NCBI RefSeq assembly: GCF_051014685.1
Contig: NC_135049.1
Coordinates: 33,931,531-33,995,530 of the forward strand
Origin: Ptiloglossa arizonensis
Taxonomy: Eukaryota > Arthropoda > Insecta > Hymenoptera > Colletidae
Direction: 5' to 3'
DNA: 64,000 bases
A model generated the notes under the pieces. It was not told the DNA's origin and searched no databases. It saw only the letters and a list, made by a program, of their open reading frames with translations. Position numbers and translations under genes: made by a program. Shown here in pieces: positions 1 through 11,300 of this stretch (within the stretch, counting starts at the first letter, position 1; each line of letters opens with the position of its first letter).

Positions 1-2699
1 AATAATTTTCGAGCATCCTACTCTTCCTCCCTCCCAACCTCTGCCACACGGCCTCTTCCCCCGTTCCCTCGTTCTCGCACTCACTCTCTCTCTCTCTCTC
101 TTCCCCGGTCTCACCGCTCCCCACTCGTCGCTTCGTGTCATAGCCTTCTTCTTCCAACTTTTTTTAAATAGTTGTTTTTATCGCGAGGCGTCGACGAGCA
201 ACGCCATCGATTCGCTAAACGTTATCGCTCCTCGTCCGAGTACTTTTAAACGCAATCTCGTGTTCGCAATCGCAAGCAAAGTTCGTTTTTCGGTTTACAC
301 TTTCGTAGTCGTCCGACAGATGCCCAAACTCCGATACTCCGCGATGGGTGTCCCGGGAAATAGATAGGTAACGGAAGAACGAAACGTAGCCAATGGTAAA
401 TATTATATTTGGAAGTAGGAAGATCCTCCGAGACTCGAAACACGAAATTTTCGTCGGCTTCGGACTAAGAATCGCGAGCAATGTCTGTTCGAGTTTAGTT
501 TCTCGCAGGGTTGTGTCGTTGCGTTGAATCGTTCGCGCGACGCGTTGGTCGCGCGGCCTGTGGAAAAGAATCGCAAAGTTAGGCGCAACATCGATGCGCC
601 CGAGGAAAAGAAAAAGTTGCGCGCGTAATCGCCGGCGTGATCAAACCACCGGTAAGCCAATTAAATCCCAGGAGTGTCGTTAAACTACTACTCGTTAGCG
701 CTAAAATGTCGCTCCGGCGCGGCGGATAGGTAGGACGGTTTAAAACGAGGAAACGGACGTGAAAAACGACAATTAGTGGGCGTTGCGGGTTTATCGCAGC
801 CGTCAGGAAACTACCGCGCGCGTTGCCCACCGACGAAATTGTTGCATAAAATTTCGCAAACCGTATGCTTGCAACACCGAGTTTCTAGCCGCGAAATCCG
901 TTGATGCACGAGCTATGGAAAAGGTCGGGGGAAAGAACTTTAAGCCCGACGACGCGACGGGGAAGCGGTTTGCGCATCGTTTGGTATCGTAGCGCGCTGG
1001 TGTAAAAAACGAGTTTGTACGCGCGCGCACGGCAACGGGAAGCTGTTCCAGGAAACGGCAACTTATAATTTTCCGCGGATCTCGATCGCGAAATGAAGGC
1101 CGTGGTTGGTTGGGTCGGGTCTGATCGCGGCCAGAGCCAAATACCGTACCGACGATCGCGATCGTCCGATCGGCGTATTGTTCCGCGAGCAGACACGTAC
1201 TCGTAAATGCGCATAAGAGCGCGAGTCGATCCGCGCGGCGAGAAAAGAAAGTCCGCGGGTTTCTTCTTCAAAATGCGGATATTTAGAATGCGAGGAAATG
1301 AAATCGGCTGGGTGTTCTTCGCGCTGGTTTGAGAACCGGAAAGATGGTAAAATAAAGTAATTGTTGCTATTACAGGCCGAGGAGGCACCGGTGTTGGTAG
1401 ATCGCGGGTGTACGCTCACAAGCGTCCTGCTAGGTATAATGCGCGGAGACGCGGGGCTGGAGGGTTCTCTCTCTCTTGTGAGAATCCGGGCAATTACGTG
1501 GTCTCCGCTCGCTACGGAATATCTGGCTTGTTTATAACGAATTAATTTAGACGTCTTAATTGCCATCGGTTAATTGTTGCGGAACGCGGAGCGCCAACAC
1601 CGCGGCGGATCCCTCCGCTCAAAGACACCCGGAATTCGGGAAATGGGATTGCGTTGCTTTCACCGAGTTCCGTGCTTCCGCTCCGTGCGATCGTTCATTA
1701 AACTCCGTGTGTACGCGAGAGGACTTCTCGGGGAACGATTTATATAACCCCGGGCGGCGCGTTGTTTCGTTAAAAATGCCACGGTACGCAGCTACACTGG
1801 AATTACGAATCGATTCTGCGTTTTCTTTTCATTTTCCCGACGCCCGACGCCCTAACCCAGACTCTCTTTATCGTCGGGCTCGATCGTGCAATTTGTTTTA
1901 ATTAAAAGCTAACGGAATCCACGCGGGTTCGTGGCGGCCGGTTAGAGCCGTCCGGATCGATTCAGATTGCTCGGAAATGGCGTTGAATTTTATGAATTCC
2001 TTCGTCATTAGCGACCCGAGGAAATGATAAAATTAAACGCGTACGCGTCGACGATTACAAACGCACATTATTCTCGCTTTCCTCCTGGGAAAGTTAAGGC
2101 ATCGAGCGTGTTAATTATAATGAACGTTAAGTAACCGCCGCTATACGGCCGCTATTATCGTTTGTACCGAGCAACAAAATCGCGCAGTCCCGCATCACAT
2201 CGGGGAAAGCAGTTTACAGCTTGTTACTTATCGCGATGGAACGCACTAATGCGGTAATGCACGAGAAATCCTATCGACCGGCAAATCTACCATGAATTGA
2301 ACATAACGATGTTCGAAACGGTACAATCGTTGCCTCGTAATGTATTTTTCGCAATTTTTCGCTTACGCGATTTTTTCCGCTTTTACGCGTCCCTTTTCCT
2401 TTTTATTATTCGGCGATCCGCGAACGATGAACCAATTCCTATATTTTGCGCTCGCGCCGTGAAATACGAAATTGCGATTCGACAAATTAGAGCCATCGTC
2501 GCTATCTTCTCCGCGGATCGCGCGATACGAAGAATTCGTTCCACGCAAGAGTCGGTGTTTCCGCAACGAATCGACGACGATGGGCTAAACCGCCGAATAC
2601 GCCGAGTACGCCGAGTACGCCGAGTACGCCGAATACGGAGACGTTGAGTAACCGTTCGGTTTAACTCTGGGAATTCGAGTACACGATGCAATATCCATA
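1..2699. other. non-coding, no gene recognised
   Basis: CpG-rich unique sequence with a pyrimidine-rich start (CT dinucleotides near 80-100). Open frames here, including overlapping minus-strand frames of 167 codons at 885-1,566, lack recognisable domains and convincing splice context. A short 9-bp tandem repeat lies at 2,590-2,637. Probably intergenic or intronic. Confidence 0.5.
2590..2637 (+). repeat. short 9-bp minisatellite
   Basis: About five tandem copies of CGCCGAGTA with small changes (the first and last read CGCCGAATA). On either strand it translates to a low-complexity peptide, which explains the open frames over it. Confidence 0.8.
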
Positions 2700-3210
2700 C
2701 CGTATGGATGAGAAAATAACGAGCGAAGAGTTTGCGATCGCAACGCAAACGCGTAACCATTGCCCTCGCCGCCGATCGAGGCTGGGCCTCCTTCGCACGA
2801 TCCTATTCCAATTTTCCTCCAATTGCTGTACATAATTTCATATAAGCCTCTTCTTTTTAAAATATCGCTCGTTTTCGATAAATCTCCCGTCGTATTGTTG
2901 CCGAAAGAACCTCGTACCACGATCGAACGGCCACCGCGTTTCAACCCAAACGCTTCGAATTTAAATTCATCCGTCCATAATACCCTTTCCCAATCTTCCA
3001 ATGTCCAAGTTTTGTGGTTCTCAGCCTTTTTTGTTCGTTTTGGACTTTTAATAAAGGTTTCTTCGCTGCGGCGCAACCACAAAGATCTCGTTAATACCGT
3101 AACTTTTGGTACTGTAGCCAACACAAGATTTACATATGCACCCACTTTTCTTGCAATTTCCCTTACAGAATATATAATACTTATTCGAGCAATACGAAGA
3201 TCGTAGAACG
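2700..3210 (-). pseudogene. Tc1/mariner-type transposase relic
   Basis: Minus-strand translation from about 3,206 downward reads like a Tc1-family transposase. It has a helix-turn-helix region with SVREIARKVGAYVNLV, a basic linker (KSPKRTKK), then KTWTLEDWERVLWTDEFKFE, which carries the first catalytic Asp of the DDE/D triad in its usual W-S/T-D-E context. After FGLKR the frame jumps to GGRSIVVRGSFGNNTTGDL, matching the family's GGGSxMVWGCF segment with Trp replaced by Arg, so an internal stretch of roughly 20-25 residues is missing. The segment with the second Asp (DNDPKH-like) and the C-terminus are not found. No terminal inverted repeats were recognised. It is an inactive remnant lying beyond the 3' end of the helicase gene. 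Confidence 0.8.
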
Positions 3211-3903
3211 CATTTCTACACTCGATTCGTTTCTTTCGGTAGCCATTTTGCAGTCGCGAGCATTGAAATTGAACCGAGTTGGAAAGAAGGACGAAACGTG
3301 TTTTAAAATATTTAAAATATTTCGCATCGGCCTAAGGCAGAGCGGAGAACGCGCTAGAGTAGCGCGGTCATCGTACAACGAAAGAAGGCGACAAACCATC
3401 CACACGGAGCAGAGAATAACGCAACGTTACATATATTTGCGTAAAATTTTATTTATTTAAAGGATTTACACACTTTGATCGTTCAATTTCAAGTTACCAA
3501 GGTACATTACCTACACGTGCGTTCGCAATAGAATTTAGCGGTAATCGTTTAACAATAACGATACACATTATATTTCGTAGTTTGTGCAAAATTATCAAGT
3601 GTTCGAACACTTTCGAGCGGCAGTGTACGTACTTACGACCGGTAAGGTATACGGAGGCTCGTATCGTAGTCGTTCCTTTGAATTTTGACTTTCTCTTTCG
3701 ATCGTACCCTGCGGAGACCCTACGATTTAAGAAAACGCAAAAAAGAGAAATCGATTTTTTTCAACCGAGACATGAGAAAACTCTCTTCAGGAAACGGTGT
3801 TCCCTCTTCCTGCCGCGAGGAAAGAATTCACTTCATTGTGTCGAGGAGAGAGAATGCACGACGCGGCCGGCATAAATCGCGTCGAACAGACGAGAGAGAC
3901 TCC

Positions 3904-3927
3904 AATTATCCCGTTATCGGGATAATT
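3904..3927. other. perfect 10-bp hairpin
   Basis: Arms AATTATCCCG and CGGGATAATT separated by the 4-nt loop TTAT. No mismatch in the arms. Function unknown; not next to any recognised gene. Confidence 0.7.
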
Positions 3928-5896
3928 AGAGCAATAATCGCGTTTTCGTGCTAGCCAAGTATCGCTTCGAATTACAGGTCATTTTGTTTCACGGTTATTT
4001 CGATTTTCATGCGCAATCGTTTCGAGAAATAATCTTCGGAACAATTATTGCTCGTTCCGGACGATCGATCCGACGCGATCAACGGTGTAACGTAAATACT
4101 TTTATTCCGCGGCAATACTGTTGTTCGGTCGCGAACAAGATATTGAAATTTCATTTCGAGTCACGATTTTGGCTGGTTAGAATTTCGATGAAAATTCGGG
4201 CAGCTCTCGTCGGGACGTAGCCGCCCGCTAAAATGTTTGCTAGGTCGATCGAGAGTCGGCACGATGCTTCTCGATCGTTTCGATACGAGGGTAGGTGCTC
4301 GTTACGAAAAAGAAGCGGTACACGTTCCCTGGTTCGAACGTCGACGATAATTTCCACGATAAATTATCCTTAATTCCGAGCGTGAAATCACGAAACGGAC
4401 TTTTCATCGGCAAATATACTCGCGGCTTTACCGCGCGTTCGATACGCTCGTGTAAGACATATGGTGTTCCCGTGGTGAAACACCTGCAACATTTCGAAAG
4501 CAGCGTAAATCGAACACCAATTGTGTCTACGCGTGTCGGATAATCTCGAGCCATCGAGTGAAATTACAATCGGGGAGTCAAAGTCGAACGTTTCGGGACA
4601 AATTCTATTCAAGAAGGCAATTCGTCGCGCGTCAGCGTCTTTCGACTTCGATCTTCGATTAATGACGATTTAACTCGTAAAATCCAAGAGCCAGCGGTGC
4701 GATATTTCCAACGATGATCGCTAATACACCGAGGAACGGCGGGGACTCGCGTTCCAGTCGACTCGAAAAGCTCGTTAACCGACCGGAAATCGGTAATCGC
4801 CCGGAATAATCAATTCATTTTGTATCCGCTCGCTTACGTTCCTTTCGGCGGCGCATTAGTCGCGGATTCACATTTTTTCTACGTAAAACCGAAGGATGCA
4901 CGCTCGGTCCTCGTACGGTCGGCGCTTTTTCTGTTCGCCCGCTTCTTTTCTCGCCCGTTTCCGTTGTATTAATCGGACTCAAGCTGCGCTTCTCTCCCTG
5001 TACGGAGAATCGTACCCTTTCATCGATTTCCTTTTTCTTTTCGATTCGTTCGAAGCAATCTATGATTATTTCTGCGTCTACGAGACCCACTCGTCGAACG
5101 AACGAACGAACAAACGGGATATGTATATCCTAATCGTTCGGTTCATTATGAGCGTGTGCAGGCTGCGTGCGATGACTATGACCGATGCCAAGCCACGACG
5201 AATTGCGATGCACATTACGACTAAATATCGCACTCTTTGCTCCGTTCCGTCTAATGTGCCCTCTCGCGGACTGCCGTCAGGCGAGAGTATCGAAAATGCA
5301 TCGGTCGTAAACGGAGGGACATTGCGTTTAATTGAATATTTCGTGTCACGCAACGTTTATCGTCTCCTCGAGGAGAGAGACGCGTTCCTCGATTGTACGA
5401 TCGATCGTTCCGGAACAAATGAACGACTCGAAAAAGATGAACAAACGATAGTCGAATCGAATTGCGCTCTCGGATTGTCGATCGTTCGTCGTCGCGCGGA
5501 AATCAATGTCTCTACGTGTCTACGTACGTATTTCGCGCGAGGAACAAACATTTGTTTGGATGTTCGGGACGATGTCGAATGGAGATGAACGACTGCTGCG
5601 AAACGCGCACGATTATTTATCTTTGTACGGTATTAAAATTGCGACGAGCAAGGTCCATCGAACGATACGTCCGCACCGCGTGAAAAACCCTCGGACGACG
5701 GTACTTTAAACGATCGATCGAGTACGTTGACCGATTAATGGAAACTCGAAATCCATCACGCAAATTCGTAATACCGACCGATGGCGGCGAGAGAAGCGAT
5801 TCAAGCGGTTCCGAGCTCGCCATCTATCTTCCGGCGCGTTGGTAGCGAAGAAAGAAGGCATAATTAAATTAAATTAAGCCCGGCTGAGCTCTTGGC

Positions 5897-5957
5897 CTCC
5901 TCCCCTCCCTCCTTCCCACCTTCCCACCTTCCCACCTTCCCTCCTTCCCTCCTTCCC
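5897..5957 (+). repeat. pyrimidine minisatellite
   Basis: Tandem CCACCTTCC and CCTCCTTCC type units forming a homopyrimidine strand of about 60 nt. It is the source of the Pro/Ser-rich frame across it. Confidence 0.75.
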
Positions 5958-6337
5958 TTATTCATCGCCCCACCCCGTTCCCCACCCACCGCGCGGCGTT
6001 CCCTTGCTGTCCTACCAGCGGCGACAGCAGTCGACGCCGCCTTTATTTGCAAGCAATTTGCGCTCGCGGATCGTGATGCAAAAAATCTGAAAATAATGCT
6101 GCCGTATTAATCATATCCTTCCGCCCTTATTCCTCTTCCTCCTTCGCCTTTGCCCTTCCTTGGTCTGTGTTCGTCCGCGCACCGACATACTCACGCCTCG
6201 TCCTCGTATATTTACGATGAAAAAAGCGCGCGCGGGCACACAGCCGACTTGGTAGCGCAATTCGGTAGGCCGCTCGATGTGTTCCGTGAAACTTCTGCTA
6301 CGATCGCTTTCGAAGAAACAAGGCGTTGCGTTGGTAT

Positions 6338-6343
6338 TTTATT
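6338..6343 (-). promoter_or_regulatory. candidate poly(A) signal of the DDX31-type gene
   Basis: AATAAA on the minus strand about 300 nt past the TGA stop of the helicase. It is the first exact hexamer I noticed downstream. A single hexamer is weak evidence on its own. Confidence 0.35.
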
Positions 6344-6646
6344 CTCTATCGATTGTTACGATACATTGCGTTACAAGTTTGTTCCGTGATAAATATTCGT
6401 AGATCCTTGCGCGTTGCGAAATCGTGCGAAATCGTGCAATCTCGTGCAATACCCGTGGGCCGATACATCGCCGGGGGTGCTCGAAAAAGATAAGCGATGC
6501 CGGTGGATCCGCGGAAAGACGGCTAACCTGATTTTCCGGTTAACCGTACGGTTAAAAGGAGGGTGCGTGTATTTACACGAGAGGTGGGAATCACGGTAAC
6601 GAAATCGCATTCTGTTTACTAGGTAGTCGAGGTGTTAACGCGACGC

Positions 6647-8313
6647 TCAGGATTTCTTTGGCTTCTTCGAGGGCTCGAGGCCGCTGCCGTACTCGGAGGT
6701 GTTGAGCATCCTGACTTTCTTCAGCAACCCCGTCCTCGGCTCGTCATCTGGATGCTTCGGTTTCTTTGCCGGCACCCCGTCGGGCCTGAAAACCCAGAGA
6801 CCTGGCCTTAATCGTCGCATTAGGGCTAACCCGCAATTTTCGGTAATTCGACGTAAACGACATGTGGCGAGAACAGAGCGCGGTAATCGAAAATCGACAA
6901 AAAAGTTAAAAACTCGAGACGCTTCGAAAACCGGCGATACACCACCTCCCCTGGTTCGTTCGCGCGATCAACGATTCGGACAATCGTCGTCGTGCCGAAT
7001 TTCGGCATTCGTTCGTTGCTACGGTCGTTCTTCCTCGTCGATCTCGATCGCGGCCCAAATGTTCCGCATTCGATCTCGCAAAGAATTTTCCGTGTCGATA
7101 GTGTTGAAAAACTTTCACGATCCGTCACGGGAAAGATCGCGCGTGTCTACGGACGCGTTCAAGGGCGAACACGATGACACGTACACCCACACACACACAG
7201 AAGCAGCCAGTAATCGCACCCACAAAGGCGTACACCATGGGTCTCTCGATCCATTGGATCGTCAGCGCGGTGCCCGCCTTTCACCCATTAAAACGGACTT
7301 GTTCTCTCTCTACGGGTGGAGGGTACCCGTCGCTTACCCGTTCCGTATATCGAAAGAAGCACGCCCATTCGAATCGCTTGGAACAAGTTAACGTTTAAAT
7401 CGCAGCCTCCGTACCGCGATCGATGATATCGCGATCGATGGAACATTGTTCTCCCGAGGTACGTTTCGGAAGAAGGGAACCGTTCAACGATGCAACGTTT
7501 CTTCGTGCCGTGGAAAAACGTCAAATTTCTTCGAGAAGAAAGAAGAAAAGAAATGTACGCGAGGTAAACGTACAGTGCTGTCGTTTCGCACGACAGACGG
7601 AAGCGGACCTTTGTCGAATCGTTGTCGATCGAGTAAACGTTAAAATAAAGATCTCGATTAAAGAGAAGGTCAAGAGGGAAACACACGGATGGACAACCGT
7701 CGAACGATAACGAACGATAAACGGAAAATCAGAGTTAGCGGTACGAGAGAGATTTCTACAAAGGGGGTTGACGATAAGAGAGAGGTAGAGAGCGAAGGGA
7801 CGCTCGTGCTCGTCCTGTGGTTTCCGTAAATGGCGCAGCCAGGGCCGGAAGTAGCGGTCGCATCAGTCTGTTTAATAGCCGTATTGTATAATTATGAACA
7901 ATGGAGAGATAGAACGAGAGACGGAGAGCCGAGTATCGGAGAGAGAACAGGAGAAGCCTGGAGAAGGGTAGAAGCCAGCCGAATGCCATGTGAAATGCAT
8001 ACCGGGCGAGATAGACGGAGACGCGGTTGGAGAGAACGAAACCACTGACGTCAGATAGAGGGAGAAACGAAGGGAAACCGAGGGAGACGGTGAACAAACG
8101 AGGACGAGCACGACGAGACCCGTATGGCTTATGGCTGCTAGCCACCGTACACCACGTCCGCTCGTTCGTCGTACATGACGAATGACACAAAGCGACAGTT
8201 TTGACGTATCTAACCTCTCCAGAAGCCACGAGCTGTCCTCTCGTTACGCGTACGCGTATTATCTGTTAATACACGTGGTTGCGTTTGTTAGGAACCGTAA
8301 AGGGATAGCCACG

Positions 8314-8361
<48 letters not shown>

Positions 8362-11300
8362 AATCGGAGTGCATCGCGATTAACGAGCCAGGCCACGCAC
8401 GAATCCGTGATTAATACCGTGAGTTCGCTCGTCTTCGCGATTATGTATCTAGCGAGCGAATCAAGTGTTCGGGCGACACTCCGATCGAGTCTTCGGTCTT
8501 CGTTACAACTATCGTCGGCCCGTTTCAGATCGCGTAATTCGACAAAGCCCGTTAATTCATCGTCCATACGCTACCTCGTCGTATACCTTAACGCGTACGA
8601 AGCGTTACGTTACACACATACTAGTATACCCACCGTTCGTTCGCAAGCCTGTTGTTGCGCTGCTGTTGCTGCTTCGAGATATCCTTCTCGTACATTTTCT
8701 TCCCCGTTCCACCGATTCGCTGCGGAGTTTCTCTTAACGCGAAACTCTTGGCGAAATGGCCCAAATGAAGCTCCTTCCGGCTGAAAATGTCGCGCATGTC
8801 CCGCGGATAGCTCGCGTAGAAGCGTACCCAGGAAATGTACGCTGAAAATCATTCCCATTCGATTACTCGAAATTACCGACAATCGGACAAGTTTTAACAA
8901 TTAAATAACAGACGATGTAAGTTGAACGATTTCCGTCGATCCGGCAAACGGTGCGAACCAAATCACGAGAATCGTCCAGAGTGCGCCTGGAAAATACGCG
9001 CGTCCCGCCTACGTGTAAACGAGGCCACGTGCATCGTAACTCGGATGTGATCATTGGCTGCGTGTGTAGCGCGCCCTTATTAATCGAGGTTCCATTAAGT
9101 TCTACGGGGGTTCGCGTACCGCGATTCTATGGGGTGTGTGCCCCGCTGTGAGCTATTAAGAGGCATTAACAGGGGCCGAGTCAAGTGCTGTGGCTAATAG
9201 TCGGCCCGTTATCCCCTCTTAACTTCTCTAGCTTCCGCGTGCGGGTGAGAAACTCGAGGGTTCACCGATCCTGAGGGAACTCGACATGTGCCAATGTCAC
9301 TGTCATTCCGTGCGAAAAACTACTCTTTTCGCGAACGAAGGTACTCGAACTTGTTCCATCGACTCCTCGAAATCTCATACTTTCGAGTAGAAAGCACGGA
9401 TTATCTACAAATGCGGCACGTACATCGGTACGAGTGAACGCGATAAATATTTCTCTCGAGAAGTGCCAATTTCGCGACGTGCGACATTCGATCCGTAAAC
9501 CGACGTGAAAACGAAAAGGAACCCGATATACAGGCCGAAGACATTTCGATGCCCTTAATTTCGACAATTCCCTCGGTAGACCTTATGTCCTGACATTTTC
9601 CGGCTTGATTTCCGTCTGCCTTCTATACCAAGACTCGCCTCTTCCGTTCATAAGAAACTCGAGGTCTTTCCGCCGTGGACCGGTGTCGGCGCGTTGAAAA
9701 GGGAGAAAAATGTTTTTCCCCATTTAGCACATAAATCACCCGCGGGGTTGAGAAGGCGGTATCTAGCTGAGAAGGCAGAGAAACGATGGTAGGGGATTGA
9801 AGAGAGTGGGCCGCGTGGGGATGGAGCGGCATTGTTCCTAAGTGATGTAACTGCGTCTTATTGTATTTGTATCCTGTATCGCATTGTTAAGAGTCTCTCG
9901 CCACAAAGCGTAAGTGGTTTTGGCGGAAGCCACATTCAGTGGTTGGATTGTGTCGGCCACCCCCCTGCGAAAGGCGTACGAACAGTATACCCTAGATTCG
10001 ATCTAACTCGCTGCGTACGTTTTAACCATTCGTTTCCAACAACAAGGACAAATAACAAAACAAAAAACAGACTTTCCGTGAAAGTTCGCGGACGATTAAA
10101 TTCTATAATTCGTTCGTTCCTCAACCCGAGAAATTTATTTTTTCTCGAAACGGTGGTTCGACCGGTCCAAAGTTAAACATAAGTGAGCGTGAAAATATAT
10201 AAACGTTCGGATACGAGAGTAGATATATACTGTACATTCGTGTTACTTAGGGGCGATCGTGACAAGTTACGACGAAAAGGATATATTATATATATAGTTG
10301 AGAGCTGGTACAAAGGACCGAGTACACGTACACGTATTCGTGTATGCATGTATACGACACGGAGTAGATGAATCTCCGAGGTTAAGAGTAGGGGTTCGAG
10401 ACTAGGGGGTTGTTCTATGGAGTTGTATTCGCTATTGAGGGCTGTTCGGCTTTATTGGGGTGATAATGTTACGAATTAGCGAGATTTCCACTTCTACGCA
10501 CGCCGTCCAGCCAACTTACATCTATCGCGAATGAAATATATATTTTTAGCCAAAGACGTGGACAGAATGTAGTAGGGTGGGTATTGCTCGATACTTTCGT
10601 TTATCTTTGCTACTGATTTTCTTTCTTTTTCGTTCGAACATACTTTGTTGCTTGGCAAACAAATCTACGATCTTCCACGATTTGTTCATAATATTGTTCA
10701 GCCTCGTTCCACTCCTCTCCACTCCACTCCACTCCACTCGATTCCATTCCACCCCACCCCACCCCACCCCACCCCACCCCACCCTACTCTTGCCTTCACC
10801 CTCTCCCCGGTGGAAAGTGCAACGTCGAATCGTCGACGACAATTAATCTATCAATCACTCGGAACACGTAGAGGAACGGTCAAGTGGTTAACTGTGTACC
10901 GTCACTCAAATCTGAAACGGCTAAGCGCTCAAAAACCGTAGCTAACCTTCGTGTAAAGCCACGCTTGACGCGAGACAACTGCGAAACTCAAAAACCTCTT
11001 AGAAAGATTTATGGTCTTTATTTTTCATTATGGAATCAAACACCCACTACCGCCGAACGCTGCGCGTCCATCGTTACGGTCTCCTTCTTCGCTTCGGAAT
11101 GCTAGGAAAATTAAATACACAGTTTGCGAAAGTGGAGAAATCCTCGAGCCTAAGGGTGAATATTACACTCCCCTCGAATGAAACTCGAATCATCGCGACC
11201 TAATGGATTTATTATTGCAGCAAATAAATTCCTTACCCTAACAGCCGTAATAGAACGACCGTGGCATGGCAAACAAGATCATCCTTCCTCGTCCAGAGAG

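Larger units (their letters stand above)
3211..6330. other. non-coding, no gene recognised
   Basis: Unique CpG-rich sequence. A plus-strand open frame of 230 codons at 4,896-5,588 has no recognisable domain, strong Arg/Ser bias from the CpG-rich composition, and competing frames on the other strand, so I do not call it. It contains a perfect hairpin at 3,904-3,927 and a pyrimidine minisatellite at 5,897-5,957. Confidence 0.45.

Noticed and set aside
885..1566. Two overlapping 167-codon minus-strand frames
   Set aside because: Different phases over the same DNA, Arg/Ser-biased from CpG richness, no recognisable domain.
4896..5588. 230-codon plus-strand frame
   Set aside because: No domain or splice context; several antisense frames cover the same bases; composition-driven.
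6699..7391. 230-codon plus-strand frame
   Set aside because: Runs antisense across the last coding exon and intron 8 of the helicase gene.
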